DNA of 64,000 nucleotides from Selaginella tamariscina. Lineage: Eukaryota; Streptophyta; Lycopodiopsida; Selaginellales; Selaginellaceae. The DNA lies in assembly GCA_003024785.1 (NCBI GenBank), contig PUQB01000012.1:1295891-1359890 (forward strand), written 5' to 3'. How positions within the stretch are numbered: the first letter of the stretch is position 1; each line of letters begins with the position of its first letter. The notes under the pieces are model-generated. The model was not told the DNA's origin and made no database searches. It saw nothing but the letters and a program-made list of their open reading frames with translations. A program made the translations under genes and the position numbers. Positions 46,556 to 58,097 of this stretch are shown one piece after another.

Positions 46556-49500
46556 TTTTGGTACCATATTTCTTAGTAAGGTCAACCGGTGGGTCCCCTT
46601 AGCTGGATGATATACCCTAACATGCAAACCGTGTAGTCGTTGACAGACTCTCCTACTTTCTACTTTAAATTAGCTAGCTTATGGATTCGCTTAGAGTTTC
46701 TTACAAATACTTAATGCACCCGGTCGTACCATCACCAGGCACCCAAGTGCACTAAGAGGGCATGTTTCCTACTACATCTAAGGTCCATCAACATAGTACA
46801 GTAGGTAATAATAATCAACGTCCAAAATAAAGAGGAGTCATAATAAAAATTTGATAGTAGAGCTACAACAACCAAGGACAAAGGAATATCATCTTAGGAC
46901 GAGGAGAATCTACCCAATAATAAAGACTATCATGACGATGCAAGGGGATACCTCAAGGTCACCCACTGACAACACCACACCACCAGCCAAGATGTGGTTC
47001 CGCAAAGGGGACCTCCGAGGGATAGCTAGAAGGAGCCCATCATCATCACCCTTTTGATGAAGAGGATGGGTGCACGAAGGAAGCACAAGGTGCCCTTGTG
47101 GCACCAAGACATGGATCTCAGCACGTCCGAAGCATAGGGATCAGCTCTGAATGTTTCATGGAACAACTAGAAGCCAAAGGTCTAGACCCAGTGACCTTAC
47201 TAGCCCATGCACTCAGTTAGATACAAGAGTGCACAGTAGCAGTGCCCTTACCCGAGTTTTGAGGAGCAAAGGGTGACGATGCCGACAGCACGTACACAAT
47301 TTCGAGCAGGTGGCGAGTTGAGAATTTTGACAGACAACCATAAGAAGCTAAGTGCATTTGTGCACCCTGAACAAGAAGGTGCATACATGGTGGATGCGGT
47401 TCCATGAGGTGAAAGAGGAAGCTTAGGGGACATTGCTAAAGAGCGTTCTTGGACACTTTCCGAGAAGTGAAGAGAGAACAAGAGGTAATTCATAAATTAA
47501 CTAACCTAAAGCAAAAAGTAGGGGTTCGCATGTTGGAATATATCGCCAGCTCAAAGATCCACCGGTCGACCTCACTAAAAAGATGTGGTACCAAAAGGGA
47601 TTACAACCAGAGATCCACAAATGGATTGGGTTGGATGATGACAGTACATTTGACAAGTTACTTTGGTACACCAAGAAGGCAAAGAAGCAAGAAGCAGAGA
47701 TGCATTAAAAAATGAAGACATTGGTCGTTGGGGACTCTACAAGCAAGATGTAGGGTGACTTAGGTAGTCTCGTGGTTGCCAGGACGCTATTGCCAATGCC
47801 CAATCCCAAGGTTCCAAGCTGGGGTCGAACTGTTACTTCATGATGTATAAGAAGGTTGTGGTGGCCTCTATATGAATGTCACGAGGGTTTGTGTACCATG
47901 GATTGGATCTCCCCTCCTGGTGGTGGGTGGGCTCCCTCTAAGGAGGGAGCAAGTAGAGGAGAGGAAGGAGATTTGGGGAGGTGGGCAATGGTGACATAAG
48001 AGATATGTATATTGCCTCTTTAGAAGTACAAAGTGGCCCCTTCCCCAAAGATGGCCGAAACAAGACATACACAAAAAGATAGATTAGAAGGACCTTGACC
48101 CTTTGTTTACCTCCTTGCTTATATAGTGGGTTGGGTGGTACTAGGACGTAGGATAGGTGGCACCTCCCTCATGTGTGCCGACCTTAGTACCTTGGTGGTT
48201 GGTCCGGATGATTGGACCTAGCCTATTGTTAGTGCCGCTTGACAGCTGTCGCTATCGCCATACTTGTTACACATTATGCTCTCCCCCATTTGGCCTCCCT
48301 TTGAGCTGCCGCTCGTCACGTTCTATTGGTCATCCAACGGTGGTCAAACCACCATCGACTAGGCACAAGACAAGTTCGAAAGTGAAGGGGCAAATGACAT
48401 GACCATAGATGAGGAAAACTTCTCAAATAATTTGAGGGCCGCAAAAGGGAGCAACGTCTAGGAGCCAAGGAGCAGGACAACACTTGCAGGGGAGGAACAA
48501 AGATCCGCAACCAGGAAGGCTGACTTGACAACAACCCTCACCAAATTGGGATATACAACACAAGAAGACAAATACTACAAGGTTTGTAATGTTTGAGTGT
48601 CTCACAACACAAACAACTATTATAAGTTGATTGAACTTATAAGCAAGCCCCCCACCCCATGTAGCTGCAATGACAACCAAACAAAAGTTGGAGCTAGATG
48701 CAAACAACCAACGGAGCCATGGCCGTAAGATCAACAAGAATGACCAGTCCTGCAAAAGATCGCGGTTGAGGGAGTGCAACCGTGGTCAGGATCCAAAAGC
48801 GCTAGCCATATAACTAGGCTATGACAACGAGGACCACAACTAAAATGTTGGGAGATGTTTTGTGCAATGTGCAGCACTCACCACCCTTTACCATTGCTCC
48901 TGGATCTTAATGATCAAGCCAATGGTAGAAATGCACGTGCCAGAAACTACAAAATAGCAAACACTACAACCACCTCTTCTCAACATTGGCATCAGCACTA
49001 GAGGCCAACCATGTAGCCTAGTACCACCGAAGCTACAATGTGGGGCAATCATGAGGTCACAAGCTTGATGGATAGACAAGGTCAATCAGCCCATCAACCT
49101 AGAGAATGAGGATGACGGGGAGTCTAGTTGAGGAAAGAGGTAGTGAAGGAGTCCTCCAAGTTGGGACAATGCTTGAAGAAGTGTGCCAAAGTGGAGGCTG
49201 CAGTAGAACATGTAAGACTCACTCAAGGCCAAGGACCAGTGGGAATGATGGGAATCTAGGAGGGCATCACAAGCAAAATCAGGGAGATCCAAGTATCAGT
49301 GACCATAAGTGAATTACTTTGCCTATCCCCCATTATATGAGGTCCTCACTTGAAATCTACAAGGACCCACTATAGAGCCACCAGGGTCACGCAATAGCAG
49401 TGGACTTCGTGGATGATGTGTCAGCCATACTAGTCCAAATTGTGGGCCGCACTATCCACAATGTCATCATAGTCAAAGGTATGGGTGTGAACATTTTATC

Positions 49501-50220
49501 GATCGAGCTTCACCAAGAAGGGACTAATATTCATTATAGCAAAGCAAGTCTGGGCACCACCTTTGGAGGTCCGACCATAGGTACCATGTGCCAGATTGGA
49601 GTGGAGGGCTCGATGATAACAAAGAGGCAGCCATTCTAGCTTACCTATTGGACATGTTCATCATAGGGGATGTAGACCTCTACCAAGAAGTGTGTGAGAC
49701 TACCGTAGCTTTCCACATGTCCAAGATAGAAGCAGAAACATAACTCTCAGAGGCACATGTACCAAAGTGGTCAATACTATAAAAGGAATTGCAACACATG
49801 GCTCCACCAGCTCACGAGTACCTCAACAAGCTACATACATGTGGAACATTACCCCGAGGCAGTAATAACATAAGTTAATGTAGGTACATACGAGGAACCC
49901 CGACTTGTAAAGATTAGCTCAAGGAATGGATCATCATTTGCCTCCGCATCCATAGGGAGGTGTTCACTTGGATGTATCACGACCTAAGGGGAGTACTACC
50001 GGAGCTGTGTTAGCACAAGATCAAGCTAAAGCCTAACATAGACCTAGCTAACCCTAACTACGAGTAAGAAATCGATATGTGGCTAAAAGTAGACTTTGTA
50101 TACCCATCGAGAACCTGAACTGGCTATCACGATCACCATAAGGACGGGCATCTGAGGATTTGTATACAGTACCAACAACTAAATGTAGCCACAATCCTAT
50201 TCACCATAGTGAGTTTATCC
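46555..50220 (+). mobile_element. Nested Ty3/Gypsy fossil (gag, protease, RT start) with an inserted LTR
   Basis: A scrap of gag at 46555-46720 lies on the minus strand. From about 46840 the plus strand carries gag (to about 47750), resumes at about 48405 with the Cys-rich end, then a protease-like part (49400-49640) and the start of reverse transcriptase (about 49900-50220, RICIQYQQLNVATI). An LTR of the same family, in the opposite orientation, interrupts gag at about 47770-48400. Broken in many places; no LTR pair was found for the host element. Its gag is related to but diverged from that of 43375-46320. Confidence 0.7.
47770..48404 (-). mobile_element. LTR-like insertion in opposite orientation within gag fossil
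   Basis: Resembles the LTR-like part at 2500-3245: both share GTGGTGGCCTCTA, ACTTATATAGTGGGT(C/T)GGGTGG-type box, and GGTGGTTGGTCCGGA. Sequence before about 47750 and after 48405 reads as one continuing gag fossil, so this looks like a solo LTR that landed in it. Its exact ends and target duplication could not be fixed. Confidence 0.6.
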
Positions 50221-50990
50221 CTCCATGCATGGTCATGCATAATTCATTCCTAATCTAGTAGCCTCAATAGTGCCACATAGGTATAGGATTTAAGATGTCC
50301 ATTGATGAGGTGTTGATTATACACATTTAAGATTTATGATGATTATTGGATAGGATTTAGGATGGACCTTTAACATAGTTGTTACTCTTAATTTAGTGAG
50401 TTTATTACAAAACCAAACCCTTAACCCAATTGTTACACTTAACTCCTTAAGCTCCTACGTTTAAACCATGCCTAGACTTAACTATTTAATGACCTTAACC
50501 TAGTTATTATTCTTAATTGGGTACGAGTTTATTCTAAGTTGACCTTTAACCCAGTTGTTATTCTAACTTGATGAGTTTATCCTTAATTAATAACTCTTAA
50601 CTAAGTTATTATTCTTAACCTAATAAGTTTATCTCATATAATCGAGTTGTTGTGTCAACCTAGTGAGTTTATCCTTAAGTTACAATTTTACCTAGGTTTA
50701 GGGCTTAAGTATTTAATGACTTAACCTTATTATTATCCTTAACCTAGTGAGTTTATTCTCAAGATGGACCTTTAACCCTTAATCTCCATGTATGATTATA
50801 ACTTGATCTAGCAACCTTGATAGTGCCATGTGGGTTTGGAACCATTTGTCATCAATAATTGAATATCATCCTAAATCCTAAATCCTAAACGTGTCATCAA
50901 CGATCAATATCCATCCTAAATCTTAAACGTGTGTCATCAACAATCAACACCCCATCAATTGCCATAGGATTTAGATTTAAGATAGGGTAG
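50220..50990. repeat. Degenerate tandem repeat with related ends
   Basis: The interior (about 50360-50780) is built of degenerate units like ACCTTTAACCCAGTTGTTAT and TTAACCTAGTGAGTTTAT. About 60 bases at 50225-50290 recur at 50782-50845 (CATG.ATGATTATAA...AGCAACCT.GATAGTGCCA). ATCCTAAATCCTAAAC words at 50870-50985 are reverse-complementary to TTTAAGAT and GGATTTAGGAT words at 50285-50345. This could be a foldback or helitron-like element; no coding. Confidence 0.6.
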
Positions 50991-52000
50991 CTAGCTAGGG
51001 TTAGTGTTAATCATATGACTTTATGTTTTGGGATGGTGAAGACTTTGAAGCAGTACAATAATCAAATGTTTTAATTATGTAAATACTCATAATTTTTCAA
51101 TCCACAATTCAATTTTAGAGATAGATGTAAATATCATTATTAAAAGAAATTTTAAATAAATTTTTTAATTTATTTCTCATATGGAACAGGTTAAATATTC
51201 TTAGTGGTTGAGAACTAAGGTAACCAAATCATTAAATGGACTTCAAATATTCTAGTACATAATTAGAAAATATAAGCATAATTATAGTATCATTTCCATG
51301 TCTAACATACATTTATATATATACATTTGTTTCATTAACATTATATATTATAGATACACAAACACATAGAATACCATTATTATATAGTTCAAGAAATTCT
51401 AATGTTTAATGTTAAACTTAATGCTATTTAGATAAATGATAAGGTTAAAATATATTTCTTTCATATTTGCATAAATCGTATATATATATATGAATTACAA
51501 TAAACAATTATGTATAAGTAATGACTTTTACAAATTTTTTATTATGAAAATTGATTGTTTTACCAAAGGCTCTTTACTAGAAAGTTACATTGGTAATCTT
51601 TTAGTTCTTTCTTTCTATATGTGTGGATAATAAAATTTCTTTATATTATAATAGCCACTAGAAATCATGTTAATGAATTAACTTATAAAACTCATAGTTA
51701 AAATGGATGTGCATTTATAATAATGATGATTAATGATTTATCTATTTATGAGTGATATGCACAACTTTTAAGATTAACATTAATTTGTATTAACAATTTT
51801 GAAAAACTATTATTAAGAGTATTCATTATTTTGGAAATGATAATTGCATTTTGAAATGTCAAAATTGAATTTTATGTTTTAGACAAATTTTAGTACTTTT
51901 TGTTAATAATAACACTAGATGGTAATAAATAAATATAATAATATATAAATTAATTATTTATATTTCTTTTTACATGTTCAAATGTACTTATATACCTTAA
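50990..52000. other. AT-rich intergenic DNA
   Basis: No coding signal, no clear repeat apart from short TA runs near 51310 and 51480. It ends where similarity to the F-box/protease spacer begins. Confidence 0.6.
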
Positions 52001-52330
52001 CAATTTGTATTGAAATATAAAAGCATGTAACAAATTAAAAATACTTTATACTAGAGATACCCCATAGAAAAGTGTTATAACATCACTAATGTAAATAACT
52101 TTTTTATGAGTGTGTATATATAAATGTGTGAGAATGTTTTATTGTGTGTGTAGATGTGAGTGATATGTGCGTGTGCGAATACTTGTGTATACATATGTGT
52201 GTGCCTATCAATGGTTTAATGTGCATGTGTGATTGTTTTATCATGTGTGTGCATATCTATGTGTCTATGGATGCTCTGGTGTCTGCACGTATGATGTGCA
52301 TATGTGTATAAATGTTTTATCATTCATGTG
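52000..52330 (+). repeat. Diverged copy of the F-box/protease spacer (fourth block)
   Basis: Matches 36690-37040 and 59610-59940 in the same orientation: TGTACTTAT.TACCTTA, TGTTATAACATCACTAATGTAAATAA-like sequence, then the TG-rich tract (GTGTGCATATCTATGTGTCT). More diverged than A, B and C are among themselves. No F-box exons were found to its left. Confidence 0.7.
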
Positions 52331-52756
52331 TCGTCAAGACACAACCCTCTTTTTGTGCCGCCTCAACTTTCAAACAATATGGGTACATCTTTAACTTCGG
52401 GGTAAAACACAATTGGCATCTTCACTAATAGTAGTGTTTGTTTTTTTTTGGAATACTACTTTTAACATATCCTATACATTCAATAATGATAATAAATAAG
52501 TATTGAGTTAAATTTAATGGACACTATGGTAATTTACATGTGAACAATGGGTTCTCATATACTTTAGTTTTGATAAAATGGCATGACACAAATTCTATAT
52601 AACTTAGTAGATAGCTATGTACACACATGATACATATATTTAACATATACTACAACAACTTCACTACCATAGTTTCATCTTTACAAAGTAACATAATATA
52701 TTTATGTTTTTTTAAGACAAATGGGAAAAATAATATTTACTTTTTTATCTTGTAAA

Positions 52757-53440
52757 AAAAAACAATTATAATTTCGTCCCAAATGTGTGATTGGTATATT
52801 CATGATATAAATTTTTTAAATACATGTTTGACACAAATTTAGAGCTATACAAATTCTTAATAATGAGTCGTATTCATGAACCATAACCTCATGTTGCTAT
52901 GCTTTGCTTACATAATTATTTTAACCTCATATTCCATATTAATATCAACAATAAGGTTGGTCATCAATTATGATTACATTTCATAAAACCACGTAACATT
53001 ATATTTTTCATGTAACATTATTTAGTGCAACTCAATTTACATTTGGCCAAGTCTTTTATAATTAACTCCTTAGTATGGAGCATATGCCAATGCCCTATAT
53101 GTTTATATTCTCAAAATTGCAATATATTCTAAATGCATTAAATCTTTAAAACAAATGGATCCAACAATATTAAAAGAATAATTTTTCACATGTGAGGTGG
53201 GTCCCAATTATATGTGCCAAGCAACCAAGAATTAACAATAAAACTACCCAAGAATTAAATCTTATCTTTGATCAATAACTTAACTAATATACCTTATTTT
53301 TAATATCTTACTAATGAGGATCAAATGACAATTTTCTTAGGGCCCTAATTACACTCTTTTCTTATTCTTACAAATAAAATATGAACTACTCACTATCCTT
53401 ATGGTCCATTTACTTTAATTCATGAGTCGGTAATTACTAA
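52757..53440 (-). pseudogene. Ancient protease pseudogene, fourth copy, inverted
   Basis: Minus-strand relic matching protease copy A in order: C-terminal end near 52760-52870 (TGTGTGATTGGTA, CATGATATAAA), middle near 53040-53110 (GGAGCATATGCCAATGCCCT), and the upstream-relic type region near 53320-53430 (AGGATCAAATGACAATTTTC, ACTATCCTTATGGTCCA, TTCATGAGTC). Many stops and indels; no usable frame. It faces the spacer at 52000-52330 in the opposite sense from A, B and C, so an inversion or separate insertion rearranged this copy. Confidence 0.7.
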
Positions 53441-54140
53441 CATCTTGATAATTAATGTCTACATTCATAACACAATGTAATAATTCATTAAGAAATTGAT
53501 TATTATTAATTGTTTAATGTGCCCAAAATAAGTAATAGACAAAGACAAGAAAAAAGTATTTTAAATTTCTGTTGATCCTAACTAGTATTCTTATAAATCC
53601 TTTTGCAACTCGCTTATGATTAGTTTTCACTTAGTCGATCACCTCTAAAGGTCCAAACATTGTTCTTCAATCAATTGCATGTGATTGTTGGACTAGCCAC
53701 CAACCATGATGTATATCATACATGTATAACATGTGTGAGAGAGTATATACAAGATTGTACTCCGATTTCTCAATTTGAGACTTCAAACTTATTTAAAACA
53801 TCAAACACCACCTACAAAAAATTTATAAATTTGTGATATAAATTTTCAAGTTTGGTAAGGTTTATATTGATAATATTTTGTACCTCATCGTCGTGGTTTC
53901 ATGATTGTCAACATTGAAAAATATTGTTTAGTAGGATGTGTATGTCATTTGATCTTGTTTCTATAGACATATGCACGAACGCAGTGCCACGTCCATTCCA
54001 TATGTAGCACATACCAAAAATTAACACATGCACGTGCGTGGATATACACGTAAGTGTATATACTAGGTATTTAGTGAGATAATTTAGGGCAAATAAGCCC
54101 AAGCTATGGAGGACTTGTTAAGCAAGAAAATCCTACAGTC
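53440..54140. other. Intergenic DNA without recognisable gene
   Basis: AT-rich, with no convincing ORF. A 64-codon minus-strand reading at 53908-54102 has no motif and lies across low-complexity sequence. Confidence 0.5.
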
Positions 54141-54149
54141 TAAAACGTA

Positions 54150-55055
54150 GCAGTGGTCACCACCGACAAACCCGTATTAAGAGTCTATCGGAATATGAAA
54201 GAACATATATAGAGTATAGATCAGACTTCAGAAGGTTGGGAAAGGGTAAGGATGACAAGGTAGAACTGTGGATCCCATCACAGTAGAAATAAAAGAAAAA
54301 AACTAAGATAACATGTAATATGGGTATAGCACTAACATACCCGTAATAAGGGTATAGCATATAACAGACCCGTAATAAGGGTGATAGACAGACAGACAAA
54401 CCCGTAATGAGGGTGACAGACTCACAAACAGACCCGTAATAAGAGTGACAGACTCACAAACAACCCGTAATAAGGGTGACAGACTCACAGACAAACCCGT
54501 AATAAGGGTGACAGACTCACAAAAAAACTTGTAATAAGGGTGACAGACTCACAAACAAACCCATAATAAGGGTAACAAACTCACAGACAAACCCATAATA
54601 AGGGTAACAAACTCACAGACAAACCCGTAAGAAGGCTAGAAACCAATCCTCAGATGGTCAAATGGGAGTGAGAAGAGAAAAGAATAGCAAGTAGTACTGC
54701 AGATCTCAACGCAGTAGAAATGAGAAGTAGAAATCAAGGAATCAAGTAAGACACTGTAGAGAAGTAATAAGAGAATAGATATAGCAAGTAGTAACTGCGG
54801 ATCCCGAACGCAGTAGAAATGAGAAGTAGAAAATCAAGTAAGAATCGAAGAGTGAGAGTAAGAGGAGAGTATATATTGTTAAAACATAGTACAATATTCA
54901 GTATACCTCGGGATGCTTTCCTACCCTTAACTTCATCTATTTATACCCACACTTCCAGTCCAATACATTCAGTTATTGTAACTTCCTTTAAATCTTATCC
55001 AGTTGGTTGCGTAACTTCCTTAATGTCGTTATGATAACTGCTCCCTTAGACATAA
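54150..55055 (-). mobile_element. LTR-like sequence (possible solo LTR) with embedded tandem array
   Basis: Read on the minus strand it begins TGTCTAAGGGAGCAG (at 55052), has a TATAAATAG box (54948-54956 on plus), two partial internal repeats containing CTACTGCGTT or CTACTGTG and GATC, then a 32-bp array. If the element ends at 54321 it would be 732 bases, start TG, end CA, and be flanked by TAATA at 54316-54320 and 55053-55057. TAATA is also part of the array unit, so the match may be chance; related sequence extends left to about 54150. No internal genes are present, so it would be a solo LTR or remnant. Confidence 0.5.
54315..54640. repeat. 31-32-bp tandem array (about ten units)
   Basis: Unit CCCGTAATAAGGGTGACAGA plus CTCACAGACAAA, with single-base variants. 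Each unit contains ACCC-(N7)-GGGT, a short inverted repeat able to form a hairpin. The first units are divergent (GGGTATAGCATATAACAGA). A lone related unit lies outside at about 54170. Confidence 0.95.
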
Positions 55056-55059
55056 TACG

Positions 55060-55230
55060 CTGAAATCTAAAATTGCCATATTCCGTTTCTCTCTGGAAGG
55101 GGCCAGGTGAGAGGAAGGATTCATTCCCGCCCCGGGCACATCAAGGATCGATCCGATCCCGGGGGCGGCTTTCGCCTTCGCAAAAGGGGCGGTGGAACTG
55201 CCGTATTCCTGTTCCTCTTGCACTGCCGTA
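55060..55230. other. GC-rich islet in AT-rich DNA
   Basis: About 150 bases of high GC (CGCCCCGGGCACATCAAGG, GATCCCGGGGGCGGC, AAAAGGGGCGGTGG) contrast sharply with both sides. The minus-strand ORF across it has no motif. Organelle-derived (plant mitochondrial-like) insertion is one possibility. No rRNA or tRNA was recognised in it. Confidence 0.35.
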
Positions 55231-55388
55231 TTACTCTAATACTTGAATCATTCTCGTATTACGATTGATCCGTAATTCTATGTAATTCTATGTTCTTCTC
55301 TAATTCTCGTATTTTTCACCATATATATTGTTTTTGGTATTTTCCCGTTATACTTTCCTAATGAAACATGTGTAAACTTAGAAATTCT

Positions 55389-56419
55389 ATGATGCCTAAG
55401 TACTACTCTAACAACCTACCTCATGAGATGTTGGTGAAGATCTTTGCGCATTATAGTAGGTGCAAGGTGTGTGTCAGGGCATGGCACAAACTCCCTCTTG
55501 CCCTCTCTGCACAAGTTATGGACAATGGATGGCAATGATCTCATAATACACTATAGGTATTCCTCTCACAAAACCTCCCGTTGCTACAACTACCACTAAG
55601 AAATGGTATGTCATCCCAAATTCCTTCTTCATGCCTAAAGATGGATTCATGCTCAAGGCCACTAGGTAAACAATAAATATACATTGTGTGTACACTAACA
55701 TACACATATGCTTTGATGTAGGGGAAGCTTAGCTGCAGTTCGAATGAAGGAAAAGATTGCTGTGGGAAGCCCTATTACTGGTGAGTGGGCCTTCATAGAC
55801 CCACCTCCCAAGTGTTCTTGGCAGAAAGACTCATGGGCAATCTGGGTATGAATGGGAAGAACTTCAAGCTCTTGATTGGGTCCAAGCTATATGACGCAGC
55901 AAGCAATACATGGGTGAGAGTGAATATGAAGGCTCATTATGTGGTCGAGAACTATACTATGACAACAATGGTTACTTCTACTACCTACATGGCTCTAGGT
56001 TGGTACGTGGTTGCCTAGATGATCCATCAAAAGCAGAGACTCTAGGAACTGCTCCTTGGTGCGCTCAAGATGAGCATATACTCTTCAACTACAAGGGAGA
56101 TTGGTCTTATTTCACGATTGAATCATGTGTGTCGTATTTGTCTTTGATGTACTTACTAATCAATTTATGGAGAAAATCATCTTGCCCAACAAGATGGCAA
56201 AAGTATTCTTAAGAAGCAAGGTGAGTACAAGAAGAAGATGTGGAAGAGAGGGGCAGTGGGCCAACGTGGCAGTTTGTTGTTTGTAATGAGCAAGTGGTGA
56301 TTGCCCCTTTTGGATGTAGTGATCTCATAGTTTTTGATTGCTTGGAGGAGACATGGCATTGGATTAAGGATGGTGTTGAAGTTTCCCTTTTGAGCGAACT
56401 TCTTATATGTTTTGCATAA
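55389..56419 (+). pseudogene. F-box/kelch-type gene, frameshifted
   Basis: Starts MMPKYYSNNLPHEMLVKIFA; the LPHEML..IF...C..VCRAW-like pattern is an F-box, about 40 residues. An intron is likely at 55676-55721 (GTAAAC...ATGTAG, 46 bases, short for plants), joining KAT with RGSLAAVRMKEKI. Kelch-like segments follow in different frames: TGEWAFIDPPPKCSW, SKLYDAASNTWVRV, ELYYDNNGYFYYLHG, and near the end LIVFDCLEETWHWIKD, ending with a TAA at 56417-56419. At least two frame changes (near 55840-55910 and 56110-56260) break it. Ancestral role would be an SCF ligase substrate receptor with a kelch propeller. It is not part of the duplicated block and ends ~115 bases before block C. Confidence 0.7.
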
Positions 56420-56534
56420 AGCTTACCTCTGAAAGGGATCTACTTTGGTAAGAACTGTGTGAATGTGTGTGTAGGAAATATGAAGCTTTAGGAGGACAAA
56501 GTTGAGGGTTTGGAATTTGTTTTTCTTTTTTTCT

Positions 56535-57320
56535 TTTTTTTCCCTCACCTTGGGATGGAATCCCCTCGTCCCTAGTTTGGGATGGCCATTGTGCAACCCC
56601 CGCCCAGTCTTGTGGAGCATCAGGTCACTATCCTGGTACTCATTATGACTCACTACATCGTCACTACTAAACTCCTGGTGTGGATGTCTTTCATCGATGG
56701 TTGTTTCCTCTCCCTATAGAGGCCCTCATGATGAGGCTCTTCATTGCCTCTTTCCAGGCATCCACAACAAGTCTACCTCACCCTTTTGGGTGACAGCAGT
56801 CCTGGGTTTACTGTGCTACATCCTTTGCTTCCTCGGGCATGCAAAATCCCATCCCTTGGGGTTCTTTTGCATGAGGTCTCCTCCTTTTGAGGTACTCGTT
56901 AATACAGTTCAACTATGTTGTGTGAAAGTCATCATAACCGTCGATTTCTCCTACGTCAAAAGTGGGTGGTGGACTTCCTTCATCCAACCATTTTCCCTAG
57001 GTCATTACAGGGAGGTTTTGCCCATCTAGGTGCTACTCATTGATGCACGTTCCTACACTTAGAATTTCATTAGGACGTGTTGGGTTTCTTCATACTTCTC
57101 TTCATTGTATATGGCTTGAGATAGTCTTTGAGGCCATTGTTTGCATGGTCCTCTAGGGCGCCTTCTTGCCCTCCCCACAGGTTGTGTGGTTGTGTGGGCT
57201 TGTGACATCTTGTGTTGTGGTCCCTAGCTTGGGAGGCTGGCAGATTGCAGCATTTGAGGTACGTCTCTTCCCTCCATTGGCCTCTCTCGACCTGCACATC
57301 ACATTCTCATGGTCAATTGT
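56535..57320 (-). mobile_element. Gypsy-family fragment, upstream of block C
   Basis: Same fragment as 33405-34440 and about 1450-2330: AATCCCCTC(A/G)TCCCTAGTTTG, GTCCTCTAGGGCGCCTTCTT. It begins abruptly after a T-run at about 56535 behind the F-box/kelch pseudogene. It carries no coding part of its own. Its place upstream of the F-box/LRR gene matches block B. Confidence 0.75.
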
Positions 57321-58097
57321 TATTTGCTAATATCCTATCAATAATATCTTAGAATAATATCTTGAATGAATGAATGATGATTGCATTTGAATTTTAAACA
57401 AACATGGATATCGATAAGCACGAAAAATTATATATATTAGGAATAATGAACACTGCAACTGTTCAATCCCTTATCCTTCAACAACATCTTATATAAAAAC
57501 ACACTATTGTCATTGGCAATAACACATAACTTATATTTGATAGATTAAACATTTATTATTTTGCATTTGGTATGCTATTATTTAAGATGAGACTCTTCTA
57601 GTGTTTCTTTTGCATTCGATATGCTATTATTCAAGATTTATGTAAACAAACAAGCATGGCTAATATAATTTGATTTTGACTTAAGAGTATGCAAGATTTG
57701 TGGTTTAGGAATGTAAGATAAGGCTTTTCATTCTTTGTCCAATCATTGGCGTAGGAACGGTAAGATAAGGCTTTTCATTCTTTGTCCAATCATTGGCGTT
57801 CGTAGTATGTAATGAATGTGGATACATCTAACTTGGTAGATGGTCTTGTTAGATCTCTATATCTTGTTGATCTTCTAATAGGGATGTGAATTTGATAGTG
57901 ATTTTGCAACAGTATTTTAAACACAAGATCTGTATAGGATATGCCCTAATTATCTGAATTAACAAATGTATTTTCAAATAGATGATAAATTTTCCTTTCT
58001 TTATGGCTCCACATGTCACACAAGGGTATACTATATAGTTGCTATATATTTTGTGCACTAGCCCTAGGGTTGTGTAGTTCACAGTTGTAAGTGTGGT
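57321..58097. other. Upstream region of F-box/LRR copy C
   Basis: Noncoding, matching 34441-35154. It includes a private tandem duplication of about 46-58 bases at 57707-57800 (GTAAGATAAGGCTTTTCATT...CAATCATTGGCGT twice). TATA-like boxes occur near 58030-58050. Confidence 0.6.
57707..57800. repeat. Short tandem duplication private to copy C
   Basis: AGGAA(C)GGTAAGATAAGGCT followed by TTTCATTCTTTGTCCAATCA and TTGGCGT, present twice. Copy A has one such unit (near 12056-12100) and B has a deleted form. Confidence 0.9.

Noticed and set aside
50870-50985. Telomere-like CCTAAATCCTAAAC words
   Set aside because: Only a few degenerate units that fit the local repeat better than an interstitial telomere (TTTAGGG) array.
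54157-54494. Ser/Leu/Tyr-rich repeated ORFs
   Set aside because: Translation of the 32-bp array on the minus strand; the amino-acid repeat follows the DNA repeat.
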